64,000 bases of DNA from Puniceibacterium antarcticum (GTDB lineage: Bacteria; Pseudomonadota; Alphaproteobacteria; Rhodobacterales; Rhodobacteraceae): contig NZ_AWWI01000047.1 of NCBI RefSeq assembly GCF_002760615.1, positions 1 through 64,000 of the forward strand, given 5' to 3'. Position 1 is the stretch's first letter, and each line of letters starts with the position of its first letter. The notes beneath the pieces were generated by a model. It was not told the DNA's origin, made no database searches, and saw only the letters and a list, made by a program, of their open reading frames with translations. Made by a program: the position numbers and the translations under genes. This document shows positions 46,103-55,274 of the stretch, piece by piece.

Positions 46103-48346
46103 CTAGCCGTCAGGTGTGATCTGCGTCGACTCAAGCAGGGCACGAAGCGTTTCACGCGCCGCTTCACTGTCCCCGACCAGAGCCTTTGATCCGCCAATGC
46201 TTGCGGCTCTGGCGGCATCGGGCAGTATCGGGTCAGATCGCAGAACTCGCGCCGCATCAGAAAGCGGCCCTTGCGCCGGATCTGCCGCAGTCGTCCAATC
46301 ACTGGCGACCCAGGCCGGATCGACCGGTGCGCCGGGCTGAGCAAATTCGTCATAGGCTTGTTGAGCAAAGTCGGAATCACCCATCATGGCGCGTGCTTCG
46401 GCCCGCAATTCGAGGATGTCCTGTCCCTGCAGGCCGATCAGCGCAATTTCCGCATCGTCAGGGCGTGTTTGGGCAAGCAAGATACGAGCGCTCAAGACGC
46501 GCGCCTCGCGGTCTGAGCGGTCAGGCGCAACCTTTGCCAAAAATTGAGATGCGGCGTCCGGAAGACCTAGGGCCAGCATCCGCTCTGCCGCCGCAAGGAG
46601 TGTTGGGCGGGCCAACCCAAGCGGATGCTCGGGGGCTGGAGAAAGGGCAATCCGCATGAAAGTAAGATCCTCGGAATTTCGAATCATCGCATTTGCGGCC
46701 TCAGTGCGGGTTTCTGCGTCGATCTGGGGATCCCCGGAACTCTGGCTATTCAACTCACCGAATGCCTCTTCAAAATTGCCCTTTCCAATCATGCCCCTCA
46801 CATTTGCACGCCAAAGGGTTGGACCGTCCTCGGTGCCACGCATCTCAACCGAATATGCCGATGCCAGTTCAGATATATCCTTGTCTGCCTTTTTTCCGCT
46901 TTCGGCGTTCAACTCCATAAGAGCTTCGACCGCCTGCGCCGAGGATTCACCAGAACTGTTGCGGGCCACCTCGGCCAGCCGCGAAGAGGCCGCCCCAAGA
47001 TTGCCTTCACCTATATCGAGTCTGGCCTTGGCAAGCTCGATCGCGGGGCTTGGCTCTGGCTGCGCGCGGTTGATCCGTTTCATCAGATCCTGCGCCGCTG
47101 CGTTTTCGCCCGATACCAGAAGCTGGCTCACAAGACGGTTTGCAAGATATCCTTTAAGGTTATCAGGCAGCTCGTCAAAACCACGCAGAATGGCCCTTGT
47201 ATTGATTTCATGATCCGACTTTGCCCCCTGAAGGTCGAGCAATGACCAGAGGGCAGCAGCGCCATCGCAATGTGTCTGACCGGAAAAAGTGCCCGCAGGA
47301 TCAGGCTGGTCTTCTAGAAGATTGGCCAGGCCTTCCAGTGTTTTTGCCTTAGGGGTGTCCGCCAGCAACAGATGGGCCTTCGCTTCGGGTCCCATGCCGA
47401 AATGAAGGTAGAACTCTGCCAATCGCAAGGCCGCCGCTTCATCGATACGGTCAAGTTCGTCAACAAGACCCCGCCGCAAATCACTCAGCTGTGCATCGAA
47501 GTCCGCATCTTCCGCCCAGTCGGCCAGTGTCAGGTCGGCATCAGCAATGCAGCGATCGCCGCTCAGCAGAATGCGGCCATCCTCCAGCAAGGATTGGACT
47601 GGTGTCTCTTGTCGGGTCTGCTGATCCGCAGGCACAGACAGCTGGTCTCCCTGACCTTCAGAGTTTCCCGTCCTCGTTTCCATGCCGGGCTGCTTCGTGC
47701 TTGCCGATATCTCCAGCAACCCGCTGGTCACGGCACGTGCCAGCTGTTCTGTTATGCCACGCTCAAGCTCGAGAATGGCGGCCTCATTCGGTTCCGCTGG
47801 CCTATCGCCTGTGATCTGCGGCACCTCAGATTTACGCACGGCGCCCTCTGCAAGTTTGTCCAGCGGCAACGCGCCAAACGTTTTGATCGCTGGGGCGACA
47901 GGCTCAATCAGCAACTGGTCGCGCCCCAGCATGCTCTGCGCCGTGTTGCGTTGAGTGGGAAGGTTTCTGATCGGCCTGTTAGGATCAAGCTTTGCGATAT
48001 CTACCACGAGCATGGTCCCGTTGAGAACAAATGCATCCACGCTACACTCGCATGACAATTTCAGACCAAGAGTTCCAGAGTTTGCGATTCCGGCCACTTC
48101 TGCAAGACGATCGGTGTTTATACGGGAAAACACCCCCGATGTATCAAAGGAATACTGTTTTTCAGGAAACCTGATGATCTGATCATACGAACCCTCCCCG
48201 GGCTCCAGATTCCAACGGGTTCCTCTGTCGATATCAATCACCAGACGGGTAAATTCACCGTGCTCGCCAGAGCGCACCTGAAGTGTCTGGGCCACAGCGG
48301 ATCCGCCCCAGAGACACATCAAGAACATGGTGAGGAATCGTATCAT
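46103..48346 (-). CDS. Large periplasmic repeat protein coupled to motA, function unknown
   Basis: 747 residues. A signal peptide (residues 1-20, ending SAVAQ) directs it to the periplasm. The first ~120 residues (LQVRSGEHGEFTRLVIDIDRG and onward) look like an AMIN-type beta domain; a low-complexity linker follows, and residues from about 270 to the end are helical, alanine-rich and TPR/Sel1-like (for example AIELAKARLDIGEGNLGAASSRLAEV). The start overlaps the motA stop (ATGA), so both are made together. Motility loci of rhizobia encode the periplasmic MotC next to motA/B; this protein is longer and not evidently homologous. I infer a stator- or cell-wall-related role. Confidence 0.8.
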   Translation of the reverse strand: MIRFLTMFLMCLWGGSAVAQTLQVRSGEHGEFTRLVIDIDRGTRWNLEPGEGSYDQIIRFPEKQYSFDTSGVFSRINTDRLAEVAGIANSGTLGLKLSCECSVDAFVLNGTMLVVDIAKLDPNRPIRNLPTQRNTAQSMLGRDQLLIEPVAPAIKTFGALPLDKLAEGAVRKSEVPQITGDRPAEPNEAAILELERGITEQLARAVTSGLLEISASTKQPGMETRTGNSEGQGDQLSVPADQQTRQETPVQSLLEDGRILLSGDRCIADADLTLADWAEDADFDAQLSDLRRGLVDELDRIDEAAALRLAEFYLHFGMGPEAKAHLLLADTPKAKTLEGLANLLEDQPDPAGTFSGQTHCDGAAALWSLLDLQGAKSDHEINTRAILRGFDELPDNLKGYLANRLVSQLLVSGENAAAQDLMKRINRAQPEPSPAIELAKARLDIGEGNLGAASSRLAEVARNSSGESSAQAVEALMELNAESGKKADKDISELASAYSVEMRGTEDGPTLWRANVRGMIGKGNFEEAFGELNSQSSGDPQIDAETRTEAANAMIRNSEDLTFMRIALSPAPEHPLGLARPTLLAAAERMLALGLPDAASQFLAKVAPDRSDREARVLSARILLAQTRPDDAEIALIGLQGQDILELRAEARAMMGDSDFAQQAYDEFAQPGAPVDPAWVASDWTTAADPAQGPLSDAARVLRSDPILPDAARAASIGGSKALVGDSEAARETLRALLESTQITPDG

Positions 48347-49212
48347 GCAGCATCCTGCTTGACAGACTTCAAAGCTTCCTCAAGCTCCACAAAGCTTGGA
48401 CGGCAATGCGCCGGGGTGTTCTGGCGACCAACCTCGATGCAGATATTCGTGGAGTGATTGTAAAGATTCGCCACCAGAACCTCACGGATCAGCTGATGGA
48501 AGTGACTGTCCTCCTCCACCACCGACTTGACCTTGGATGCGAAGGGACCAACCAGACCATATGCAAGGAACACCCCCAGAAAAGTCCCGACCAGAGCCCC
48601 CCCGATCAGCTTGCCCAAAACCTCGGGAGGCTGGTCGATTGATGCCATGGTCTTGATAACACCCAGAACCGCGGCGACGATGCCGAGTGCGGGCAGACCA
48701 TCGGCGAGTGTCTGGAGTGCATGGCTGGGCGCCAGCGCGTGATGCAAAGACGCCTCCATCCGCTTTTCCAGAACTTCTTCGACCTGATGGGGGTCATCGT
48801 AATTCATGGAAACCGAGCGGAGCGTATCGCAGATCAGTTCGACCGATTCCCGGTCAGCCTGAATCTTGGGGTATTTGCTGAAGATCGAGGATTCGCCAGG
48901 CGATTCCACATGCTCTTCGACCGCCACAGGACTGCTGCGTGCAAGACGCACCAGTTCGAACAGCAGACACAGCAGGTCCCGATAGTCCCCGGCTTTCCAC
49001 TTTGGCCCCTTGAAGACCTTTCCCATATCTTTGAAGGTGTGTTTGACGACCCCTATGTCATTCCCGATCATAAACGTGCCGACGCCAGCACCGCCGATAA
49101 TCATCATTTCGAAGGGCAGGGATTTCAGGATGATGGCCATCTTGCCACCCGCCAGAAGGTAACCCCCGAAAACCATTACAAAAATGACGACGATGCCAAT
49201 TATTCCAAGCAT
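48343..49212 (-). CDS. motA: Flagellar stator protein MotA
   Basis: 289 residues, four membrane helices. It begins IIGIVVIFVMVFGGYLLAGGKM; the cytoplasmic loop carries the charged residues that meet FliG (EHVESPGESSIFSKYPKI region), and the third and fourth helices include LPALGIVAAVLGVIKTM and GTFLGVFLAYGLVGPFA. MotA with MotB forms the proton channel. motB lies 5 kb away at the head of the flgE side, which is unusual compared with motAB operons but known in alphaproteobacteria. Confidence 0.96.
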   Translation of the reverse strand: MLGIIGIVVIFVMVFGGYLLAGGKMAIILKSLPFEMMIIGGAGVGTFMIGNDIGVVKHTFKDMGKVFKGPKWKAGDYRDLLCLLFELVRLARSSPVAVEEHVESPGESSIFSKYPKIQADRESVELICDTLRSVSMNYDDPHQVEEVLEKRMEASLHHALAPSHALQTLADGLPALGIVAAVLGVIKTMASIDQPPEVLGKLIGGALVGTFLGVFLAYGLVGPFASKVKSVVEEDSHFHQLIREVLVANLYNHSTNICIEVGRQNTPAHCRPSFVELEEALKSVKQDAA

Positions 49213-49319
49213 GTCAAAGCTCCGTTGTCTGACACCGCAACGATGTCATGCGAAAGTTAAGATTATCTCTGTGCGGATCTTTATGGATCTATTGAGCGCG
49301 CGCCTTGGTCACCCGGACC

Positions 49320-50435
49320 TTACATCACAATGAATTCGGCATGCAGCGCGCCGGCTGCCTTGATGCTCTTGAGTATGTCGATCATGTCGCGTGGCGAAAC
49401 GCCTAGCGCGTTCAAACCTGCAATCACCTCGGAGAGGGTCGTTCCGCCCGGGATTTCGGCCAATCCGATTCCGGGTTCTTCAGTGATCCCGGTTTGCGTT
49501 CGTGGCACGACAACAGTTTCACCCTGGGCAAAGGGATTCGGTTGAACCGCGATTGGTGCTTCCTGAATTCTGAGCGTCAGGTTCCCCTGAGACACGGCCA
49601 CACGCGAAATACGAACGTCCTCTCCCATCACAATGGTCCCAGAGCGCTGATCCACCACCACGCGGGCCCGGCGTTCGGGCTCGACCGGCAGGTTTTCGAT
49701 GGCGACGACTGCATGGGCGGGCGAACTGGCCCCCGATCTGGTGAGGTCAACGCTCACCGTACCAGAGTCCAGCATCACAGCCGAGGCGCGTCCGAACTGG
49801 CGGTTGATCGCGGTTTCGATCCGCGCCGCCGTCGTAAAGTCAGGTTCCCGCAAAGCGAGACGCAGGGACGACAGCTCCGTAAAGTCGAACTCGACTTCAC
49901 GCTCGATGCGCGCACCGGCAGGAATGACGCCGGATGTCGGCACCCCCTGCACCACCGTTGCAGCTTGCCCTGTCGCCTCAACGCCACCTGCAATGATTGT
50001 GCCCTGGGCAACGGCATAGATCTGACCATCGGCTGCGTTGAGCGGCGTCATGATCAGCGTACCACCCAACAGGCTTTTGGCGTCCCCGATGGCAGAAACC
50101 GTCACGTCGATCTGCCCGCCCGTGCGGCCAAAAGGTGGCAGACGACCAGTCACAAAGACCGCCGCGACATTCTTCGGGCGGAACTGTTCGCCGGTAACGT
50201 TTACACCCAGCCGTTCGAGGATGTTTGACATGATTTCCTCGGTGAAGGGGGCATTGCGCAGACCATCGCCGGTCCCGTTCAAACCCACGACAAGGCCATA
50301 CCCCACCAGATCGTTGGATCGGACCCCGTCGAATTCCACCAGATCCTTGATCCGGACGTTCTGGGCCGTCAAAGGCCCACCATAGGCCAGAAGCCCAAGC
50401 ACAACCGCAACGACGAGGCGCGGGCCTGCCATCAT
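49320..50435 (-). CDS. flgI: Flagellar P-ring protein FlgI
   Basis: 371 residues with a signal peptide (about residues 1-24). Conserved pieces are RIKDLVEFDGVRSNDLVGYGLVVGLNGTGDG, NVAAVFVTGRLPPFGRTGGQIDVTVSAIGDAKSLLGGTL and the C-terminal LNALGVSPRDMIDILKSIKAAGALHAEFIVM. It forms the bushing of the rod in the peptidoglycan layer. It overlaps the end of flgL by 4 nt. Confidence 0.97.
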   Translation of the reverse strand: MMAGPRLVVAVVLGLLAYGGPLTAQNVRIKDLVEFDGVRSNDLVGYGLVVGLNGTGDGLRNAPFTEEIMSNILERLGVNVTGEQFRPKNVAAVFVTGRLPPFGRTGGQIDVTVSAIGDAKSLLGGTLIMTPLNAADGQIYAVAQGTIIAGGVEATGQAATVVQGVPTSGVIPAGARIEREVEFDFTELSSLRLALREPDFTTAARIETAINRQFGRASAVMLDSGTVSVDLTRSGASSPAHAVVAIENLPVEPERRARVVVDQRSGTIVMGEDVRISRVAVSQGNLTLRIQEAPIAVQPNPFAQGETVVVPRTQTGITEEPGIGLAEIPGGTTLSEVIAGLNALGVSPRDMIDILKSIKAAGALHAEFIVM

Positions 50436-51436
50436 CGCATGAACTCCACAAAGGACATTCTCGCCGCCCGTGCTGTTACGGAATACAACGCCTCTAGCTG
50501 CACCTGCGCGTCCTGAAGCTTGACCGCTGTCTCGAACTGATCCGTACCAACCAGCTTGAGCCTTGCTAATTCCGTGGCCGTTTTCTCCGAAGAATTGCGC
50601 GTCTCTGTCTCTTCGATCCGGGCCTGAAGGTTTCCGATGCCCGCCCGAAGATCGGTGAGCGATGTCTGTGCATTCACCATCTGCGCCCCGGCCGACAAGA
50701 GCATTTCCTTCGTGAGATCCTGCGGAAACCCAAGAGCGGAATCACTGCTGAGCGCCGCGAGCGAGAGTGCCTTGAGCATGTCCCGGAAGACCGTGTTATC
50801 CGCACGGATATCAAGTTTGGCAGAATCCGTGGCGCTGAGACGCGTGTTGTCGACGCTTGTCGTCGATCCGGTATAGGCGGTGGTTTCAAAGCCGCCGCCG
50901 GGGGTATCGAACCAGGCATCCAACTTCGCCTCGATCCCGCTGAGCGTGGTTTCACCAGCCAGCTCGACACGCAGGGCCGCAAGTATCGTATCAGAATCGG
51001 TGATGGCGGTCCTGTCGGTGGCGACCCCACCAAAGACTGTCCGGCCCGCGGCCGTGGCATTCAAATTCCTCAGCGTCGCCCCAAGCGCGGTTTCCGCATC
51101 CCTCCCCATCGCGGCGCGCAGCGTTTCGGAAACAATGAGTTCAGCGTTCATCAGTCGCGGCGACAATTCTTCGATGCGTTCCTGCACCTGGCCCAAAGAG
51201 TTCTGCATCACATCTGAAACATAACTCGCCTCGGCGGTGGCGACCCTGTAACCCTCCAAAGCCAAGAGCGAGCGATCCAGCGTGGCCAGAACGGTCAGAT
51301 CGCCCCCCAGATGCGCGGCCTTGTCATTTACGATACCCGTTGAGAGTTCGACCCCAAGAAGACCTATCTGTTCGCGCAACTTCGTCTGGTGGTGCCGCAT
51401 GAGAAAGGACTGCGCCATATCGCCGATGGTTTGCAT
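50432..51436 (-). CDS. flgL: Hook-filament junction protein FlgL
   Basis: 334 residues of the flagellin-like fold, with coiled-coil ends: N-terminal MAQSFLMRHHQTKLREQIGLLGVELSTG and C-terminal LARLKLVGTDQFETAVKLQDAQVQLEALYSVTARAARMSFVEFMR. FlgL links the hook junction to the filament. The place after flgK, 10 nt apart, supports FlgL over a flagellin. Confidence 0.9.
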   Translation of the reverse strand: MQTIGDMAQSFLMRHHQTKLREQIGLLGVELSTGIVNDKAAHLGGDLTVLATLDRSLLALEGYRVATAEASYVSDVMQNSLGQVQERIEELSPRLMNAELIVSETLRAAMGRDAETALGATLRNLNATAAGRTVFGGVATDRTAITDSDTILAALRVELAGETTLSGIEAKLDAWFDTPGGGFETTAYTGSTTSVDNTRLSATDSAKLDIRADNTVFRDMLKALSLAALSSDSALGFPQDLTKEMLLSAGAQMVNAQTSLTDLRAGIGNLQARIEETETRNSSEKTATELARLKLVGTDQFETAVKLQDAQVQLEALYSVTARAARMSFVEFMR

Positions 51437-51446
51437 CTTATTCTCC

Positions 51447-52886
51447 TTAGATATTCAGGATGGATTGAAGCATCTGATCGACGGTTGTCATGACCTTTGC
51501 ATTGGCCTGATAACTTTGTTCGAGCAGCATCAGAAACTGAAGTTCCTGATCCGAATCTACGCCTTCAGCCAGCTCAAGTTCGCTCAGGGCAACATTCTGG
51601 GCCTGCGCATAACTGAGCTGACTGTCCGAACGGACACGGAACGCTCCGACACCAGAAGCCCATTCCGACACAAGCCCCGACACACTGCGCGCCGTGGGGG
51701 CAAGGTTCGCGGAAGTCGGCAGTTTGGCGGTGTTCAGGGTTTGGTAGATTGTGTTGAGCAGGCTGGCATCCCCGACCTCTCCGGTTGTGGCCGCGTAAAG
51801 TCCGTCGCGCAGACGCCAGGTTTCACCACCATTGACCGAAACAGCCGGGTTCAAATTGATCCGTCCGGAAATTCCGATCTCATCCGCGGCGGTAAAGGGA
51901 AAGCCCTCATCAAGGTAAATGCCCTTGGCTCCCACCGCGATGGTACTGTCAGCCCCGCCTGCCCCAAGCCGCTCGATCACATCGCGCGCGATGCCGTCAA
52001 GCTGCGCCTGAAAGGCCACGGCCTCCTGATCCCGGATCTGAAACTGTGCCCCCAGCGTTCCACCGGACAGCGGGCCTTTTTCTGATGTGTCCAAAGCCTT
52101 GCCATCGATCTTTAGGCCGGACAGCAAACCGCTGGCCTGTGTCATGTGCGGCATGATGATTGTGGTGCTCGAATACTCAATCTTAACCGCAGGGCCGTCC
52201 ACCAAAGCCTGCCCGGCCATCGTGAACAGTGCAATTTGCCCATCATCACGCTGAATGCTGCGTACCGGCACCGCTTTGGCAACAACATCAATCGCTTTCT
52301 GGCGCTCATCCATCAGAGACGAGGCATCTCGCCCCAGAAGCTCGGCCTTCTTGATGCGAATATTGAGCGTCTCGATTTGCGCCAGGTTTTGGTTCAGGGA
52401 CTCCACTTGAAAGCCAATCGCCCGGTCCGCATCCTGGCGCGCGGTCTGAATCCCCTCCGAGAGGCTGTTGAAGGTCTTGGCCAAATCGTCCGCCGCCCGC
52501 GAAACCGTATCCAGACGCTGCGTAGAAGAAGGATTGCTTGCTGCTGTGATCAGCGCATTTTCAAGCGCTGACATGCGTCCGCTCAGCGATCCGCTCTCTG
52601 TCGTGCCTCCGACCATCAGCTCCATGCGCTTGGCAAAGCTCTGCAACTCCTGCCCCCGTCCCGTTTCCGCATCGGACAAGCGGCGATCAGAAAGGATCAC
52701 CGGATTCACGAAGCGGGTGATCCCGTCAATCTGAACGCCGCCCATGGCCGAGGAGGATGTCTCCAGCGCGCGCCGCGCATACCCCGGGGTCAGGGCGTTG
52801 GAGATATTCGACGACACAATGCTGGCGGAGCGCGCATTTGCGGTAAGACCGCTGAGCGCGTTGGACAGAGCTCCTGAAAGGGACAT
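51447..52886 (-). CDS. flgK: Hook-associated protein FlgK
   Basis: 479 residues. The N-terminal flagellar rod-type motif is SLSGALSNALSGLTANARSASIVSSNISNALTPGYARR and the C-terminal helix is LQFLMLLEQSYQANAKVMTTVDQMLQSILNI. It is somewhat shorter than enterobacterial FlgK (about 550), normal for roseobacters. FlgK is the first hook-filament junction layer. Confidence 0.95.
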   Translation of the reverse strand: MSLSGALSNALSGLTANARSASIVSSNISNALTPGYARRALETSSSAMGGVQIDGITRFVNPVILSDRRLSDAETGRGQELQSFAKRMELMVGGTTESGSLSGRMSALENALITAASNPSSTQRLDTVSRAADDLAKTFNSLSEGIQTARQDADRAIGFQVESLNQNLAQIETLNIRIKKAELLGRDASSLMDERQKAIDVVAKAVPVRSIQRDDGQIALFTMAGQALVDGPAVKIEYSSTTIIMPHMTQASGLLSGLKIDGKALDTSEKGPLSGGTLGAQFQIRDQEAVAFQAQLDGIARDVIERLGAGGADSTIAVGAKGIYLDEGFPFTAADEIGISGRINLNPAVSVNGGETWRLRDGLYAATTGEVGDASLLNTIYQTLNTAKLPTSANLAPTARSVSGLVSEWASGVGAFRVRSDSQLSYAQAQNVALSELELAEGVDSDQELQFLMLLEQSYQANAKVMTTVDQMLQSILNI

Positions 52887-52937
52887 TGCGGTTTCCTTTG
52901 CTAAGACGGGGTCAATCTATGGCCTGGCGAGGACGGA

Positions 52938-54245
52938 TCAGCGTTTGATATTCGTGGTTTCCTGCAGCATTTCATCGACCGTCTGGATGATCTTTGCATT
53001 GGAGGAATAAGCGCGCTGCGTCTGGATCAGATCGGTCAGTTCCTTGGCCACGTCAGTTGTGGATTCCTCGCGCGCATTGGACACGATATCACCTGTCGGA
53101 CCATCGGCCGCATCCCAGAGATAGTAGCTGCCGCTGTCCGGGGTGGGCAGGTAAACTTGTCTGTTCATCGCAAGCATACCGTTCGGATTCGGCAGATCGA
53201 CCAGCGGTATCTGGAAGATTACGCGTGAAATGCCGGTATCAAAGGTCGCCCTTACGATTCCCCTTTCGTCAACACTGACCGATGTCATGCTGCCCACAGG
53301 TGAGCCGTCCTTGGACACGTTGAGCGGCGCAAAGGTGTAGCCCAGCTGGGATAACCCCCCCTCTTCCGGCAGCCCGACCTGTCCGATATAGATCTCAATG
53401 GGACCACTGTCCGTGGTGAGGATGACGGTACCGGTTGTCGTGTTATAAGTCCCACCCGTGGTGGTGGTCACCGTAGCCAGCCCCCCGCCGGAAGTGCGTG
53501 AATCATCAAAGGTCAGACCATATTGGCCGATGATCGCCCCACCCAGAGAGGAATCCGTCAGTACCATCGTCCAGGCGTTCGACGCACCGGTCGCAGGAAT
53601 GGTCGGCGTATAGGTTATGGTGATTTTCTCAGACACACCCAGGTTGCTGTAATATTCGACCGAGTGTTCTCTCGGGTCGCCCGAAGAGGTCGATGTCGTC
53701 TCTCCCGCGGGCAGGTTGACGCCAAGCGACATTGTCGTCGTCGGCTCACCCATGATCTGGTTCGCGGCAATCTTCACCGGCTCCAGACCGACGCTGGTAT
53801 CTCTGGGAAAGCTCGTGATGTTACCGTCCTTATCCGCAGGCGCGCCCATCAACACCAGACCCGAATCCGTCACGAGGTATCCTTCGGCATTGGTGCTGAA
53901 GGATCCCGTCGTGGTCAGCATCATCTGAGGACTGCCATTTCCGGCTTTGACCTCGGTCAAGTTGGTCACCGGCAGAAAGCCGCGTCCACGTATCGCAAGA
54001 TCGGTCGCATTGCTGGTGCCGGTCAGCGATCCACCCTGATCAATAAGACGTTTGGAACTGACACTCACACCGCCAGCGGTGTATTTCCCTTTGCCGGACG
54101 ACAAGACCATAGAACTGAAATCCGATTCCATCCGCTTGTACCCATATGTCTTTGAGTTCGCGATATTGTCGGAGATTGTCGCAAGTTTGCTGGCATTGGT
54201 TGCCAGCCCCGCCACGCCCGCATTCAGGGAAGAGGAGATCGTCAT
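52938..54245 (-). CDS. flgE: Flagellar hook protein FlgE
   Basis: 435 residues from ATG 54245. The N-terminus SISSSLNAGVAG-type (MTISSSLNAGVAGLATNASKLATISDNIANSKTYGYKRM) and the C-terminus VAKELTDLIQTQRAYSSNAKIIQTVDEMLQETTNIKR are those of hook proteins; the middle is variable. A longer frame to 54335 is not supported by a ribosome site or similarity. A CtrA-like box lies 57 nt upstream of the start. It heads flgE-flgK-flgL-flgI. Confidence 0.95.
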   Translation of the reverse strand: MTISSSLNAGVAGLATNASKLATISDNIANSKTYGYKRMESDFSSMVLSSGKGKYTAGGVSVSSKRLIDQGGSLTGTSNATDLAIRGRGFLPVTNLTEVKAGNGSPQMMLTTTGSFSTNAEGYLVTDSGLVLMGAPADKDGNITSFPRDTSVGLEPVKIAANQIMGEPTTTMSLGVNLPAGETTSTSSGDPREHSVEYYSNLGVSEKITITYTPTIPATGASNAWTMVLTDSSLGGAIIGQYGLTFDDSRTSGGGLATVTTTTGGTYNTTTGTVILTTDSGPIEIYIGQVGLPEEGGLSQLGYTFAPLNVSKDGSPVGSMTSVSVDERGIVRATFDTGISRVIFQIPLVDLPNPNGMLAMNRQVYLPTPDSGSYYLWDAADGPTGDIVSNAREESTTDVAKELTDLIQTQRAYSSNAKIIQTVDEMLQETTNIKR

Positions 54246-54301
54246 GGACACGCCTTTCTGCTGTATCAAGGTCTTTCGAGGCCTTTGATACGCGCCCCGG
54301 C

Positions 54302-54316
54302 TTAACGGGGCGCTAA
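54302..54316. promoter_or_regulatory. CtrA-like box upstream of flgE
   Basis: TTAA-N7-CTAA (on the minus strand TTAG-N7-TTAA), seven of eight consensus bases, in the 108-nt gap between motB and flgE. The spacing to the flgE start (57 nt) suits a promoter-proximal activator site. Confidence 0.45.
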
Positions 54317-54353
54317 CAGATAAAATCCAAACCATTCCGACGGCGACCGCCCG

Positions 54354-55193
54354 TCACAGGCGGCGCAGAAAGATGACCTCGATCCGGCTGTTGCGAAAAT
54401 TCATCAGGTTTTCGCTGATAGGCTCACGATCCGCATGGGCCGTGATGCGGTCGAACCGGCTGTCAGGCATGCCTTCTTCCTTCAGAAGGTCGCGCAGCAT
54501 GGCGGCGCGTTCCGTTGACTCCTGCCAGGACAAATTTTGGGCCACCACAATTGGCGGAGTGCGCACATGGCCTTCGATGGCCAGCCGGTTCGACACCAGC
54601 CCCGAGACCCGCATGATCACACCAGAGAGCTGGCGCAACAGCTCCGTCGGCGCGCCGTCGGGATCGAACAGGCGGGCGTCCTCGGTTTCGAACAGCTCCA
54701 CCACAAGACCCTCGTCGGTCACGCGGGTTTCTATATGCTGGAGCAACGCATCGGCAACGGTGCTTTCGCCCCCCCGCGACGCCAGCAATTTTTCGACTTC
54801 CTCGAACAGTGCGTCCTCGGCGGTTTTCTCGCTGGCCGTCTCGGTCTTACCGTCCAGCCCGCGCGACTTGTCGGACTCGGTCGGATTAAGGCTCGTCGCA
54901 CCAGTACCGTCCTTGGTCAACGTATTTTCCGATAACACAGAATCCCCCCCGAAAGCGCCATCGCTGCCGCTCGACATGCGACTGATCGCGATTGTCGGAG
55001 AAAAATAATCCGCCAGACCGGCTTTCTGTTTTTCGGTCGTTGCGCTCAGCAGCCACATCAAAAGGAAAAAGGCCATCATCGCAGTCACGAAGTCTGCATA
55101 GGCAACTTTCCAGGCACCACCATGATGCCCGCCGCCGCCAACGATCTTTTTTCTCTTGATGATGACCGGTGCGACATTGCTGTCAGCAGCCAT
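54354..55193 (-). CDS. motB: Flagellar stator protein MotB
   Basis: 279 residues from ATG 55193, chosen because GAGGG lies 8 nt upstream; ATG 55199 is an alternative. The single membrane helix contains the proton-binding aspartate (VAYADFVTAMMAFFLLMWLLS). After a plug and linker, the OmpA-like peptidoglycan domain has LAIEGHVRTPP, ERAAMLRDLLKEEG and the terminal NSRIEVIFLRR. It anchors the stator to the cell wall. A perfect CtrA consensus site lies 50 nt upstream. Confidence 0.95.
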   Translation of the reverse strand: MAADSNVAPVIIKRKKIVGGGGHHGGAWKVAYADFVTAMMAFFLLMWLLSATTEKQKAGLADYFSPTIAISRMSSGSDGAFGGDSVLSENTLTKDGTGATSLNPTESDKSRGLDGKTETASEKTAEDALFEEVEKLLASRGGESTVADALLQHIETRVTDEGLVVELFETEDARLFDPDGAPTELLRQLSGVIMRVSGLVSNRLAIEGHVRTPPIVVAQNLSWQESTERAAMLRDLLKEEGMPDSRFDRITAHADREPISENLMNFRNSRIEVIFLRRL

Positions 55194-55242
55194 TTCCATC
55201 ACCCTCAATACTCACCCGGGGCAAGAGATAGCAGCGGCGGTC

Positions 55243-55257
55243 TTAAAGCTGGTTTAA
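55243..55257. promoter_or_regulatory. Perfect CtrA consensus box upstream of motB
   Basis: TTAA-AGCTGGT-TTAA, all eight consensus bases with exact 7-nt spacing, in the 81-nt gap between the sugar transferase gene and motB. CtrA-type regulation of motility is known in Rhodobacterales. Confidence 0.6.
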
Positions 55258-55274
55258 CATCTAAAAATGTCGGG

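Noticed and set aside
49213-49319. CtrA box upstream of motA
   Set aside because: Only a single TTAA half-site (49257-49260) is present, without a second half at the right spacing.
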